Assembly (NCBI RefSeq): GCF_021538675.1
Contig: NZ_JAJUKH010000003.1
Location: 62,001 to 126,000 of the forward strand
Direction: 5' to 3'
Length of the DNA: 64,000 nt
DNA from: Paenarthrobacter sp. AR 02
GTDB lineage: Bacteria > Actinomycetota > Actinomycetes > Actinomycetales > Micrococcaceae
In this document: positions 27,842-38,669 of the stretch, in pieces
Position numbering within the stretch: position 1 is the stretch's first letter
How the letters are laid out: every line of letters starts with the position of its first letter
The notes under the pieces: generated by a model
Databases searched by the model: none
Seen by the model: only the letters and a program-made list of their open reading frames with translations
What the model was told of the DNA's origin: nothing
Position numbers and translations under genes: made by a program

Positions 27842-28843
27842 CTAGTCCTTGCTGCTGAAGGCGGCGTCGAAGCTGGTCTGCGACGCGGGGAAGTCGAACT
27901 TCTTGAGCGCGGCGAGGGCTTCGGGGGCGCCGTGGAGTCGGTCCATGCCGGCGTCTTCCCACTCGATGCTGATGGGGCCGTCGTAGCCGATGGCGGTGAG
28001 GGCACGGAAGGACGATTCCCACGGCACGTCGCCGCGTCCTGCGGAGACGAAGTCCCAGCCACGGCGGGGGTCGCCCCAGGGCAGGTGCGAGCCCATGACG
28101 GTGTTCCGGCCGGTGGGGCGGAGCTTGGTGTCCTTGCAGTCCACGTGGTAGATCCGGTCCTTGAAATCCCAAATGAAGGACACGGGATCGATGCCCTGCC
28201 ACATGAAGTGGGAGGGGTCCCAGTTCAGGCCGAACGCTTCGCGGTGTCCGATCGCTTCGAGTGTGCGGACAGTGGTCCAGTAGTCGTAGGCGATCTCGGA
28301 CGGGTGGACTTCGTGGGCGAAGCGGACACCACATTCGTCAAAGACATCCAGGATGGGGTTCCAACGGTCGGCGAAGTCCTGGTAGCCGGCGTCGATGACC
28401 TTCTCGGGGACGGGTGGGAACATGGCCACGTACTGCCAGATGGAGGAGCCGGTGAACCCAACCACGGTGTCCACGCCGAGCGCCTTGGCCAGGCGGGCGG
28501 TGTGCTTCATTTCTTCTGCGGCTCGTTGGCGGACGCCTTCGGGATCGCCGTCGCCCCACACCTTGGAGCCGACGATGGCTTCGTGGCGGAAGTCGATCGG
28601 GTCATCGCAGACTGCCTGGCCCTTGAGGTGGTTGGAGATGGCCCAGACCTTCAGGTTGTACTTCTCCAGCACAGCCAGCTTGGACTCGACGTAGCCGGGT
28701 TCGTCCCAGCGCCAGGCGTCCAGGTGGTCTCCGGAGACGGCGATTTCCAGGCCGTCGTAGCCCCAGCCCGAGGCAAGGCGCGCGACTTCCTCGAAGGGGA
28801 GGTCGGCCCACTGGCCGGTGAACAGGGTGTACGGGCGGGGCAT
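27842..28843 (-). CDS. Sugar phosphate isomerase/epimerase (TIM barrel)
   Basis: A 333-residue xylose-isomerase-like TIM barrel. Metal-site segments are FAHEVHPSEIAYDYWT, LNWDPSHFMWQGIDP and HVDCKDTK. The ATG at 28843 has GAAGGAG upstream; a TTG five codons earlier is less likely. It starts 1 bp after the oxidoreductase stop. Similar proteins work on 3-keto-sugars as lyases, hydratases or epimerases. Exact reaction not known. Confidence 0.87.
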   Translation of the reverse strand: MPRPYTLFTGQWADLPFEEVARLASGWGYDGLEIAVSGDHLDAWRWDEPGYVESKLAVLEKYNLKVWAISNHLKGQAVCDDPIDFRHEAIVGSKVWGDGDPEGVRQRAAEEMKHTARLAKALGVDTVVGFTGSSIWQYVAMFPPVPEKVIDAGYQDFADRWNPILDVFDECGVRFAHEVHPSEIAYDYWTTVRTLEAIGHREAFGLNWDPSHFMWQGIDPVSFIWDFKDRIYHVDCKDTKLRPTGRNTVMGSHLPWGDPRRGWDFVSAGRGDVPWESSFRALTAIGYDGPISIEWEDAGMDRLHGAPEALAALKKFDFPASQTSFDAAFSSKD

Positions 28844-28844
28844 G

Positions 28845-30026
<1,182 letters not shown>

Positions 30027-30068
30027 GGTTCGTTTCCTCGCTGGGTTCGCTGGTTTCGCTGGGGTTTT

Positions 30069-31190
30069 CTAGAGTGTCGCGGTTTCCGGTGCCCAGTCCT
30101 CCGGGAGGGCGGCCGAGGTGGGGGCGTTGCTGGTGACGTCCACAAACGTGCCGGATTCCACGGACTCCGCGATGGATACCATGCTGTCCAGCACGTGGTA
30201 CGCGAGGTCGCCGGTGGCGCGGTGCGGGGTGCCGGCACGCAGGGCCCGGGCCATGTCCAGCACGCCCAGCCCACGGCCGTTGGCGGGACCTGTCGCGGCG
30301 TTGATCTCGGGTTCTTCCGCGCCCGGACGCCACAGCTTCAGGTCGCCGTCGAAATAGTTCGGGTCCGGCAGCGAGAGCGTCGCCTCCGAGCCGGTGATTT
30401 CCACGAAGCCCATGCGTTGGCGCGGCGACTCGAACGAGAAAACGCTGTGCGAGGACTGGCCGCCTTCGAACTGCGCCATGGCCGAAACATGCGTGGGGAC
30501 CTCGACGGCGAACTCCTCGCCGGCCTTGGGACCGGAACCGATCACGCGGGTCGCCTTCGCGGAGGATCCGACGGCGGCCACCTTGCGGATCGATCCGAAG
30601 GTCTGGATCAGTGCCGTCAGGTAGTACGGACCCATGTCGAACAGGGGTCCGGCGCCGTGCTGGAACAGGAACGCAGGGTTCGGGTGCCAGGATTCCGGTC
30701 CGGGAGTCTGGAACGTGGTCATGCCGGTCAACGGGGTACCGATGTCGCCGCGCTCGATGATCCGTCGTGCGGTCTGCAGGCCGGCGCCCAGGAATGTGTC
30801 CGGTGCGGTGCCAAGGCGGATGCCCGCGGCGTCGGCGGCCTTGAGCAGGCCCAGCCCGGATTCGCGGTCCAGGGAGAAGGGCTTTTCGGTCCAGACATGC
30901 TTGCCGGCGTTGACCGCAGCTGTCGCTACCTCCACGTGCGCTGCCGGGATGGTCAGGTTCACGATGATTTCGACGTCGGGATGGTTCAGTGCCAGCTCCG
31001 GGGCACCCCACTCGGGGATCCCGTATTCCTCGGCGCGTGCCTTCGCTGCCTCTTCGAAGAGGTCGGCGATGACCAGGACCTTGACGTCCGGGAAGGTGGT
31101 GAGGTTGTCCAGGTACTGCTTGCTGATGTTGCCCGCACCAATGACGGCTACGCCTACAGTGCCCTTACGGGTGGAAGGTGTAAAGCTCAT
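30069..31190 (-). CDS. Gfo/Idh/MocA family oxidoreductase
   Basis: A 373-residue NAD(P)-dependent dehydrogenase. GVAVIGAGNISKQYL is the cofactor motif (about 12-26) and HVWTEKPFSLD holds the catalytic EKP. Its start overlaps the end of the isomerase upstream (ATGA). A 42-bp gap with short CGCTGG repeats precedes the next oxidoreductase. It is a separate paralogue, so several redox steps or substrates are implied. Confidence 0.87.
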   Translation of the reverse strand: MSFTPSTRKGTVGVAVIGAGNISKQYLDNLTTFPDVKVLVIADLFEEAAKARAEEYGIPEWGAPELALNHPDVEIIVNLTIPAAHVEVATAAVNAGKHVWTEKPFSLDRESGLGLLKAADAAGIRLGTAPDTFLGAGLQTARRIIERGDIGTPLTGMTTFQTPGPESWHPNPAFLFQHGAGPLFDMGPYYLTALIQTFGSIRKVAAVGSSAKATRVIGSGPKAGEEFAVEVPTHVSAMAQFEGGQSSHSVFSFESPRQRMGFVEITGSEATLSLPDPNYFDGDLKLWRPGAEEPEINAATGPANGRGLGVLDMARALRAGTPHRATGDLAYHVLDSMVSIAESVESGTFVDVTSNAPTSAALPEDWAPETATL

Positions 31191-31933
31191 GCCTTGGCAC
31201 CTGCCGATTCTGCATTGAGGAATGCGAGGCTTTCCGTGATCCCTTCGAAGATGTCGCCTGAGTAGTCGTCAAATTCAACGACGCCAACCTCCAGGGACTT
31301 CGCTGCGGCGATGACGTCCAGGACGGGGATGGTGCCCTGGCCTGCGGGCTGTTGGGCCTTGGTGTCAGTGTTGCCCGGGCCGTCCTTGATGTGGATCAGC
31401 TTCACGCGGTCACCGAGCCGGGCCAGGAGTTCCACGGGGTCCTGGCCGCCCACAGCAACCCAGTAGGTGTCTACCTCGAGGACGAGTTCCGGATCCAACA
31501 GGCCCTCGAAGTACTCCAACGCGGTCTTGCCCTCGATGGTGGACTCCAGTTCCCATGCGTGGTTGTGGTAGCCCACGCGGATGCCGTACTCCGCACCCTT
31601 CTTGGCCGCGGCGTTGAGCTTGGCCGCCGTACCCTGGATGGTTTCCGCGTCCTGCCAGTGTTCAGCCGGGAGGAACGGGTCGATCACGGTAGTGATGCCC
31701 AGTTCCTTGGCGGCGGCAAAGATTTCGTCCTGGTCGGCCGACAGAAGCGGTGCGTGTCCCGAAGGAGCGGTCAGGCCGTTTTCCTTCAGCGCAGCCCCGA
31801 GCTCGGCTGCGGTGGCCACGAAGTTGTACGGTTCAACCTGCGTGAAACCGATCTCTGCGACCTTCTTGATGGTTCCAGGCAGGTCCTCCTGGATGGCATT
31901 GCGGAGGGTATACAGCTGGAGTGAGTACGACAT
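31187..31933 (-). CDS. Sugar phosphate isomerase/epimerase (TIM barrel)
   Basis: A 248-residue xylose-isomerase-like TIM barrel starting MSYSLQLYTLR. Metal ligands are in VGYHNHAWELE, LEVDTYWVAVGG and LIHIKDGPGN. It is shorter than the second isomerase at 27842 and is likely a different step. It overlaps the downstream oxidoreductase by 4 nt, suggesting coupled translation and sequential chemistry. Confidence 0.87.
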   Translation of the reverse strand: MSYSLQLYTLRNAIQEDLPGTIKKVAEIGFTQVEPYNFVATAAELGAALKENGLTAPSGHAPLLSADQDEIFAAAKELGITTVIDPFLPAEHWQDAETIQGTAAKLNAAAKKGAEYGIRVGYHNHAWELESTIEGKTALEYFEGLLDPELVLEVDTYWVAVGGQDPVELLARLGDRVKLIHIKDGPGNTDTKAQQPAGQGTIPVLDVIAAAKSLEVGVVEFDDYSGDIFEGITESLAFLNAESAGAKA

Positions 31934-31990
31934 TGTTTTCCTTTGCGGGAGTGGGTTATGCAGGGAATTCAGGCGTTGGCGCCAGTCTAG

Positions 31991-32884
31991 TTAGCGCCCG
32001 GCGAGGGAGCCACCGATTCCGCCAACGCTGAAGTACTTGTTCAACGTGGCGAAAACGATGATCGGGGGAAGCATCATGACGACGGCCAGCGCCATCACGG
32101 AGGTCCAGTCGGTGGCGTTCTGTTGGAAGAAGGATTGGACACCCATGGGGAGGGTGAAGATCTCATTGGAGCGGAGGAAGACGATGGCCACGAGGTAGTC
32201 GTTCCAAGCGAGCAGGAAAGCGAAGATCGCCGTGGAAAGGATGCCCGGCAAGGAGTTGCGCAGCACCACCTTGGTGAAGGAACCAAACACCGAGCAGCCA
32301 TCGATCCAGGATGCTTCTTCGAGGCTGATGGGAATCGAATCGAAGTAGGCGGCCATCATCCAGGTGGCGACGGTCATGGTGGAACCGACGTAGATGATGG
32401 TGATGCCCAGCAGGTTGTCCACCAGTCCCATCCCTGCGAAGAGGATGAACAGCGGAACCACCGAGGTGATGATCGGCAGGGACTGCATCACGAACAGGAG
32501 CAGGGAGTAACCGGAGACTGCCTTGGACCGGCCGCGGGACAGGACGTAGCCCGCCGGTGCTGCCACGGCAACGGAGACCACAACGGTGGAGAGCGTGGTG
32601 ACCAGGCTGTTCTGCAGCCATGTCGCGGCCAACGTTCCGTTGAAGACGTTGGCAAGGTTTTCGAAGGTGAAGCCGGTAGCGGTGCTGTTGGGCCCTGGCG
32701 TGAAGGCGAGGACCACGGTGACCATGATCGGAACCAGGACGATCACCGTGATGGCCAGGATCAGGACAAACCGCCACCAGCGTCCGCGCATGCCGGCTTC
32801 GGAAAGGACCCGGCGTGTTTTGCCTGATTCGCTGATGCCGAGGGCCGGGCCGGATTCGGGGTGGGCGTGGAGTACAGCGCTCAT
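31991..32884 (-). CDS. ABC sugar transporter permease, MalG-type
   Basis: A 297-residue, six-helix permease of the carbohydrate-uptake 1 family. The EAA loop is [20 protein letters not shown] (about 205-224). The start ATG 32884 overlaps the stop of the upstream permease (TAATG); longer frames run inside that gene. It pairs with the MalF-type subunit and the binding protein upstream. No ATPase gene accompanies it. Confidence 0.92.
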   Translation of the reverse strand: MSAVLHAHPESGPALGISESGKTRRVLSEAGMRGRWWRFVLILAITVIVLVPIMVTVVLAFTPGPNSTATGFTFENLANVFNGTLAATWLQNSLVTTLSTVVVSVAVAAPAGYVLSRGRSKAVSGYSLLLFVMQSLPIITSVVPLFILFAGMGLVDNLLGITIIYVGSTMTVATWMMAAYFDSIPISLEEASWIDGCSVFGSFTKVVLRNSLPGILSTAIFAFLLAWNDYLVAIVFLRSNEIFTLPMGVQSFFQQNATDWTSVMALAVVMMLPPIIVFATLNKYFSVGGIGGSLAGR

Positions 32885-33846
32885 TATTCGACGCTCGACT
32901 TTCGGATCTGGCGGTACAGGATGACGGAGATGACAACCAGGGTCATGGTCATGAGGAAGGCGATGGCAACGCCGGGGCCGGTAGCGAAGTCCTGGAAAAC
33001 CGTCCGGTAAGCCAGGACCACCAGCGACGTGGTGGCACTGACCGGGCCGCCGCCGGTGAGGAGGTAGATGGTGGGGAAGTCGTTGACGCAGAAGATCGTC
33101 ATGAGGATCCACGAGATGTACGTGGAGCGGGCGATCAGCGGCAGGGTGATCTGGGTGAACTGCTGCCAACGGCTGGCACCATCCATGCTCGCGGCTTCGT
33201 AGACGGTGGTGTCCACCGAGGCCAGGGCCGCGGAGATCATCATCATCATGAAGGGGAAGGAAACCCAGACCTTGAACACCATGACAGTGATGGACGCGAG
33301 GGTCGGGTCGGCCAGGAACAGTGGGGTTCCCAGGCCGAGGCCCCGGAAGATCGAGGGGATCAGGCTGTCAGGTGTGGCAACCAGCCAGTTCCACGCGGTG
33401 GAGGAGACAACGATCGGCACCACCCACGGCAGGAGCAACAGGACCTTGAAGGTATTGCCTGCGGGGATTTTGGTCCGCAGCAGCAGGGCCAGTCCCAGGC
33501 CAACAAGCCAGGAGCCGAACACGCCCACAATCGTGAACCACAGGGTGAACTGTGCAGCCTTCCAGAACGCCGGTGAGGACAGGACGTTGGCGAAGTTTTC
33601 CCCACCAACGAAGTTCCCCGTCTGGAGCAGGTCGCCGTCGTGGGTGGCCTGCACCGCGGCGTGGATCAGCGGATAACCGTGGATCAGGACCAGCAGGACC
33701 ACGGACGGCAACAGGAGCCAGAAGAAGGTCTTGGTGGTTTGCGCGCTCAGTTTGCTCTTGCGTTTACCAGGGGAGGCCCCCGGCCCGCCGGGGGCGAGCC
33801 CCCGGCGGGCCCGGGACAAGCCCGAAGGTGCGGTGGTGGATGTCAT
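32884..33846 (-). CDS. ABC sugar transporter permease, MalF-type
   Basis: A 320-residue inner-membrane permease with a cytoplasmic N-terminal tail rich in Gly/Pro/Arg (1-40) before the first helix ([20 protein letters not shown]). The EAA loop is [20 protein letters not shown]. The N-terminal tail codes the perfect inverted repeat at 33782-33811. It starts 13 bp after the binding-protein gene. Confidence 0.92.
   Translation of the reverse strand: MTSTTAPSGLSRARRGLAPGGPGASPGKRKSKLSAQTTKTFFWLLLPSVVLLVLIHGYPLIHAAVQATHDGDLLQTGNFVGGENFANVLSSPAFWKAAQFTLWFTIVGVFGSWLVGLGLALLLRTKIPAGNTFKVLLLLPWVVPIVVSSTAWNWLVATPDSLIPSIFRGLGLGTPLFLADPTLASITVMVFKVWVSFPFMMMMISAALASVDTTVYEAASMDGASRWQQFTQITLPLIARSTYISWILMTIFCVNDFPTIYLLTGGGPVSATTSLVVLAYRTVFQDFATGPGVAIAFLMTMTLVVISVILYRQIRKSSVE
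33782..33811 (-). repeat. 14-bp perfect inverted repeat at permease start
   Basis: GGCCCGCCGGGGGC and GCCCCCGGCGGGCC are separated by only two bases. The hairpin lies in codons 12-22 of the MalF-type gene, just after the binding-protein gene. It can lower permease translation or protect the upstream mRNA. Confidence 0.75.
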
Positions 33847-33859
33847 GGTTGGATCCGTC

Positions 33860-35191
33860 CTACTTCTTCAGGACGGATTCAAGGCCGGACTGGAAGGTCT
33901 GCAGGGCGCTCTTGGCGTCCTTTGCCTGGCCAGTCAGGATGGACTGGCTGAACTGGTTGAGGGCCTGGCCGCCGTCGAGGGCTGCGAGGTTGGCGTTGAG
34001 GGTGCTGCCCTGGGAAGCGAACGTCTTGGCGATGGGCTGCCAGTCCTTGACGATCTTGACGTTGTTGGGGTCATTGGCGAACTCGGGCGTTTCGGTGATC
34101 GATTTGAAGACCGGAAGCGCGGACATGAGCTTCTGCTTCCACAGTTCCTTGAGCTGGCCCATGTAGTAGACAAGGAACTCTTCGGAGGCCTCCTGGGAGG
34201 GGGTGTTCTTGTACATCATGATGTTGTTCGGGAACACGATGGTGGCTTTGTCGCCGTGCGGGCCGGTGATGGGATCGGCCACCAGCAGGTCGCCGGAGGT
34301 GTCGCCCACGCGCTGGGGAACGTTGACCTGGAAGAGGCCGAATCCTGCCTTGCCGTCCTTCCACTGTGCCGACATGTTGTCCGTGGTGTAGCTGACCGCG
34401 GCAGGATCGATTATGCCGTTGGAGACGAGTTCCAGGACGAATTCCATGGCTTCGACGTTGCGGTCGTTGAGGAGGTCCAGTTCGCCGTTCTTGTTCCAGA
34501 CGCCGCCGCCGTTGTTGACCATCATCATGATCATGGAGTGGTTGCCGTAGTTGTTGCCTGATCCAGCGCCGGTGGCGAAACCGAACGCGCCAACCTTCTT
34601 CAGTGCCTTGCCGGCTTCGAGCAGTGAAGGCCAGTCGGTGGGCAGTGACACGCCGGCCTTCTCGAACAGCGACTTGCGGTACCAGAACACGCGCATGTCC
34701 AGCTGCCACGGAACTGCGACATAGCCCTTGTCCGACTTGAACGGATCCAGCACTCCCGGCAGGAAGTCGTCGAACTGGCCGTTGGCCTTCATCTTCTCGA
34801 TGACTTTGTCTGCGTAGGCGATCTGGCCCTGCTGATCAAACTGGAACGCCTGGAAGCCACCACCGGTGGAAACAGCCGGACCGGTCTTGGAAGCGATCGC
34901 CGAGGAGAACGTCTGGTAGAAGTTGTTCCACTGGATGATCTGGTAGTTGGCCTTGGCGCTGTTGGCGCCGGAGAAGCCTTCAGCGATCTTCTTGGCGGAA
35001 TCGTTGTAGGCCGGGGTTGCCCACGGCATATCCCAGAACTTGATGGTGCCACCGGCGCCGCCGCCACCGCCGCCCTGGCTGGCTGAGCCGCCTCCGCAGG
35101 CGGCGAGCAGCGGCACTGAGGCCGCTGCGGCGGTGAGGCCGAGGAAGCCGCGGCGGGAGAATGCTTTGTTGGCTGTGGACTGAACATTCAT
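33860..35191 (-). CDS. Sugar ABC transporter substrate-binding lipoprotein
   Basis: A 443-residue extracellular solute-binding protein of the carbohydrate class. The N-terminus has a twin-arginine motif (SRRGFLGL) and a lipobox (LLAAC), predicting Tat export and lipid anchoring, then a Gly-rich linker. The fold segments (IKFWDMPW, YVAVPWQLDMRVFWYRKSLFEKAG) match sugar binders. The ATG at 35191 is chosen because the signal begins there. Ligand unknown; context suggests a mono- or disaccharide or anhydro-sugar. Confidence 0.92.
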   Translation of the reverse strand: MNVQSTANKAFSRRGFLGLTAAAASVPLLAACGGGSASQGGGGGGAGGTIKFWDMPWATPAYNDSAKKIAEGFSGANSAKANYQIIQWNNFYQTFSSAIASKTGPAVSTGGGFQAFQFDQQGQIAYADKVIEKMKANGQFDDFLPGVLDPFKSDKGYVAVPWQLDMRVFWYRKSLFEKAGVSLPTDWPSLLEAGKALKKVGAFGFATGAGSGNNYGNHSMIMMMVNNGGGVWNKNGELDLLNDRNVEAMEFVLELVSNGIIDPAAVSYTTDNMSAQWKDGKAGFGLFQVNVPQRVGDTSGDLLVADPITGPHGDKATIVFPNNIMMYKNTPSQEASEEFLVYYMGQLKELWKQKLMSALPVFKSITETPEFANDPNNVKIVKDWQPIAKTFASQGSTLNANLAALDGGQALNQFSQSILTGQAKDAKSALQTFQSGLESVLKK

Positions 35192-35245
35192 AGTGATTCC
35201 TTTCGGGACCGGCAACGCGGAGTCCGCGTCGGTACGCCGGTCCAG

Positions 35246-35257
35246 CTCAACTTTGAG
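35246..35257 (-). promoter_or_regulatory. Possible second ROK operator
   Basis: CTCAACTTTGAG is a near-palindrome 55 bp upstream of the binding-protein start. Its minus strand contains AAAGTTGA, which also occurs in the ROK-side palindrome at 37281-37306. Shared regulation is inferred. Confidence 0.35.
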
Positions 35258-35306
35258 TAGGGCAAACGGATACTGAATGGCTGGTACTGCTTTGTGGTGC
35301 GGTGAT

Positions 35307-36104
35307 TCAGGTGAGGGTGGAAACGGATTCGGTCAGTTCCGCGAACCGACGCAGATCTGAGGGGACAGTGCCTGCGTCGAGGTGTTCCTTCAGCCGGCGC
35401 CACGTGGCGCGGTGGGCGGACTCGTACAGGGTGGGCAGAAGCAGTTCGCCGTGCGGACCGGTGACCTTGACCCTGGCCGGCCACGCTGCAGACGGTTCGG
35501 GCAGTGTGAGGCTGACGCCGCCGTCGTCAACCAGCATGCTGAGCTGCAGGGCCGCGGGCCGGGCGTCAGACAGGATGCCTTGCAGTGCCACCGGCGCGCC
35601 GTTGGCGAGTACCGCCGTCGCCGTGTAGCCCTGCGGTCCGCGGTGGAGGACGCGGAGGCGGTCCAGCGGACCGGTGACGCGTACGACGGCGGCAAGATGG
35701 TCCGCTAGTACCTCACCGGCGCTGGTGCCGGCCGGAGCGGTTGCGACGGAGTCGAGCATCGCGGCACGTCCGGCGAGGGTGCGGACTGCGTCCTCGGCTG
35801 CCGGCATTGCTGGGTTGGATGCCCAGCGCTGGTCGAGGACCACTGCGGTGTTGCTGCGTTCGGCGACTGCCGCGAGGGAGTCGGTGTTTTCCGGTGCGGG
35901 GTTGACCACCACAATGCCGCGAGCCCCTTCGTCAATGGCGGTGGCTGCCTCGATGGTCCATCCGGGCTGGCCGGAAACGACAACTACGTCGGCTTTTGCT
36001 TCGGCGGCCGGACCGAACGATTCGGGAAGGGATGCGACCACCAAGGCCACGGCACCGGCCGCCTGCGCCTCAGGCGCAGCCTTGACTGTGTACGTGTGGC
36101 TCAT
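35307..36104 (-). CDS. Hypothetical protein of the sugar operon
   Basis: A 265-residue protein whose start overlaps the stop of the upstream oxidoreductase (ATGA). The N-terminal third is Ala/Val-rich with VVVVSGQPGWTIEAA; the C-terminal half contains LYESAHRATWRRLKEHLDAG, a pattern seen in the C-terminal part of some Gfo/Idh proteins. It may be an accessory or regulatory partner of that dehydrogenase. I do not recognise a characterised family. Confidence 0.7.
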   Translation of the reverse strand: MSHTYTVKAAPEAQAAGAVALVVASLPESFGPAAEAKADVVVVSGQPGWTIEAATAIDEGARGIVVVNPAPENTDSLAAVAERSNTAVVLDQRWASNPAMPAAEDAVRTLAGRAAMLDSVATAPAGTSAGEVLADHLAAVVRVTGPLDRLRVLHRGPQGYTATAVLANGAPVALQGILSDARPAALQLSMLVDDGGVSLTLPEPSAAWPARVKVTGPHGELLLPTLYESAHRATWRRLKEHLDAGTVPSDLRRFAELTESVSTLT

Positions 36105-37180
36105 GCGCGGATTCCTTCGGCAACGGCGTGCTGCGTCTCGAGGCTGGCTACCGTGGCGTCGGCGATGTCCAACGCGAAGGTCAGGTCGTCAATGAGGGTT
36201 TGCGCGGTGGGCGGCTGCTTCGCTCCCGTGGCCAGGGCCGCGAGTTCGCGCCACTCACCTTCGTAACCGTTATGGTCGAAGGGACCGAGCACCGTGGTCT
36301 TGGTGCCCTCCGTCAGGGTGGCGGTGGCTGAACCGGCCTGCACGTATGACGGTGTGAAGTCGATGCGCAGGGCAGCGGCATCGGAGACGGCTTCGAAGCT
36401 CCATTCCGGCTTCCACGTGTTGTTCATTGCCGCGCGGAGTTCGATGGCCCGGGTGGGAGTGCGCAGTGAGATGACGTAACCGAAGGGGCGGACGTGGCGT
36501 GCCTCGAGCACCTCGATGTCCTTGAAATCCGGGGTGAACCGGCGGATCAGGGGGAGGTCGTGGATGGCCAGGCCCATGATGCCGCCCCGGAGTGCGCCCT
36601 TGATGACCTCAGGGTCGGAGTAATCAGGAGTGCCGCCAGCGGGGCGTGTGATGATCTCGGTCGCGAAGTCCTCGAACCGGGCGTTGGGTGGGAGGACGAT
36701 CGAGGAGCGGATGGTGTGCGTGGTCTCCGGGAGGTCGCCCCAGTTGTCCTGGGCGGCGAGCCAGCCCGGATCGAACGTGTGCATGGCACCGACGATGATC
36801 GGCACGCCCGTCTCGGCACTGACTGCCGAGATTCGTGCGGCTTCTCCGGCGTTCATGGCAAAAGGCTTCTCGCAGAGGACCGCCTTCTTGCCGGCACGGC
36901 AGGCGGCGATGACTTGTTCGGCGTGGAACTGGTGGGGGCTGCAGATCGCGACAATCTCAACGGCGGGATCGCTGAGGAGGGCTTCGACGCTGGTGCTGTG
37001 CGTGGCGCCGACGCGGGCGGCGACTGACCCGGCGACCGAGGGGTCGACGTCCATGATGTGGCGGACGGTGAGGAGATCGCCGAGCCGGGCGAGGGACGGC
37101 AAGTGGATGGCCTGGGTGACCGGGCCGGCGCCGAGGATGCCAACGCCCAAGGGGCGTGTGGCGTCTGTGTGGCTGGACAA
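36101..37180 (-). CDS. Gfo/Idh/MocA family oxidoreductase
   Basis: A 359-residue dehydrogenase and first gene of the long minus-strand operon. GVGILGAGPVTQAIHLPSL is the cofactor motif and AVLCEKPFAMNAGEA contains EKP. It is divergent from the ROK regulator across 150 bp with a perfect palindrome. It overlaps the hypothetical gene downstream. Substrate unknown. Confidence 0.87.
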   Translation of the reverse strand: MSSHTDATRPLGVGILGAGPVTQAIHLPSLARLGDLLTVRHIMDVDPSVAGSVAARVGATHSTSVEALLSDPAVEIVAICSPHQFHAEQVIAACRAGKKAVLCEKPFAMNAGEAARISAVSAETGVPIIVGAMHTFDPGWLAAQDNWGDLPETTHTIRSSIVLPPNARFEDFATEIITRPAGGTPDYSDPEVIKGALRGGIMGLAIHDLPLIRRFTPDFKDIEVLEARHVRPFGYVISLRTPTRAIELRAAMNNTWKPEWSFEAVSDAAALRIDFTPSYVQAGSATATLTEGTKTTVLGPFDHNGYEGEWRELAALATGAKQPPTAQTLIDDLTFALDIADATVASLETQHAVAEGIRA

Positions 37181-37280
37181 GTTCAGTTACCTCTTCGTAA
37201 GCGGACTTCTTGAGGTGAATCGACGGGGGAGATGGTGCATATCGATCGCCTTGATGTGCTGCTCATCACAACCTAAGGGG

Positions 37281-37306
37281 ACTTTTGTCGAGCGTCAAGC
37301 AAAAGT
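37281..37306. promoter_or_regulatory. Operator candidate between sugar operon and ROK gene
   Basis: ACTTTTG and CAAAAGT form a perfect 7-bp inverted repeat with a 12-bp spacer in the divergent promoter. ROK repressors bind such AT-rich palindromes. A related half-site occurs upstream of the binding-protein gene. Confidence 0.6.
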
Positions 37307-37330
37307 TGAAATAAGGCCGACATACTTCTG

Positions 37331-38587
37331 ATGCATGACACGCATAAGCAATCGTGCTTCACTAAAGGCATGCCTTCAGTCAGCGCACACGATGCCGGAA
37401 ATGCCTCCGCAGTTGAGGCCGGCAATCTTTCTCGCGCTGGCGATCTTTTCCAGCTTCTCCGCGACGGCCAGGCCCGCACCCGTGCCGAACTTGCCGTCAC
37501 CACTGGGCTCGCCCGTTCAACGGTCGCTTCCCGCATCGATGCCCTGATTAGTTCGGGTCTGGTCGGTCCGGCAGGGGAAGCCAGCTCCAGCGGCGGCAGG
37601 CCGCCGTCGCGCTTCGCTTTCAACCCCGCTGCCCGCGTGGTCCTGGCGGTCGACGTCGGAGCCACCCACGTGATCGTTGCCGTCACCGACCTCAGCGGCA
37701 GCATCCTGGCTGAGCGCCGGCTCGTCCAGGAAGTCGCCGACGGCCCCGAAGTGGTGTTGGGCCGCTTGGTTGCCGCGGGACGTGAGCTCCTCGCCGAGGC
37801 GGGGCGGGAGCCCGGGGACCTCGCCGGGATTGGCATCGGGTTGCCAGGACCGGTCGAGCACGCCACCGGGCGGCCCGTTAAGCCGCCCATCATGCCCGGC
37901 TGGGACGGATTCGACGTCGTCACTTACGTTCAGCGATTGCTGCCCGTTCCGGTTCTGGTGGACAACGACGTCAACATCATGGCCCTCGGTGAACGGACCG
38001 CATTCTGGCCCGACCACGACAACTTCCTGTTCATCAAGGTTGCCACCGGCATCGGCGCCGGGATCATCAGCAGCGGTGAACTGCAACGCGGCGCCAACGG
38101 CACTGCCGGCGACCTCGGCCACGTCCGCGTTCCCCGAGGCGATGACGTCCTCTGCCGGTGCGGCAACCACGGCTGCCTTGAAGCGATGGCCTCAGGTCCC
38201 GCCGTCGCCCGCCAACTCAAGGCCCAAGGGCTCGAAGCTGCCACCGGCGCGGACGTGCTGCGCCTGGTGGGCGAGGGAAACCTGCAAGCTATCCAGGCAC
38301 TGCGGCAGGCCGGCCGCGACGTCGGCGATGTACTGGCCACGGTGGTCAACCTGCTCAATCCGTCCATGATCATCATTGGCGGCAGCGTGGGGGAAGCCGG
38401 CGAACACCTCGTAGCCGGAATCCGCGAAGTGGTCTACAGGCGTTCCCTGCCACTGGCCACCACCCACCTGCGCATCGGTATCACCATGGCCGGGGACCGT
38501 GCGGCCATCCTGGGCGCGAGCCAAATGGTCACGCAACATGTTCTTTCGCCGGCCGTGATCGAAGCCACGCTGCAAGCTGCCGGCTAA
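37331..38587 (+). CDS. ROK family transcriptional regulator
   Basis: A 418-residue repressor/kinase-fold protein. The winged helix lies at about 35-90 (ARTRAELAVTTGLARSTVASR). The ROK domain has the phosphate motif DVGATHVIVAVTD, DNDVNIMALGE and the zinc motif CRCGNHGCLEAMASG. A later ATG at 37370 is an alternative start. It diverges from the sugar operon and most likely represses it in the absence of a sugar inducer. Confidence 0.9.
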   Translation: MHDTHKQSCFTKGMPSVSAHDAGNASAVEAGNLSRAGDLFQLLRDGQARTRAELAVTTGLARSTVASRIDALISSGLVGPAGEASSSGGRPPSRFAFNPAARVVLAVDVGATHVIVAVTDLSGSILAERRLVQEVADGPEVVLGRLVAAGRELLAEAGREPGDLAGIGIGLPGPVEHATGRPVKPPIMPGWDGFDVVTYVQRLLPVPVLVDNDVNIMALGERTAFWPDHDNFLFIKVATGIGAGIISSGELQRGANGTAGDLGHVRVPRGDDVLCRCGNHGCLEAMASGPAVARQLKAQGLEAATGADVLRLVGEGNLQAIQALRQAGRDVGDVLATVVNLLNPSMIIIGGSVGEAGEHLVAGIREVVYRRSLPLATTHLRIGITMAGDRAAILGASQMVTQHVLSPAVIEATLQAAG

Positions 38588-38669
38588 GTCTTGTTTGTGA
38601 CCGGCTGCCCTGCGGCGGCGTGATAGCAATGAAAGTGATGCCTATTTTCTCCCCCTCCCGGTCCGTCCA

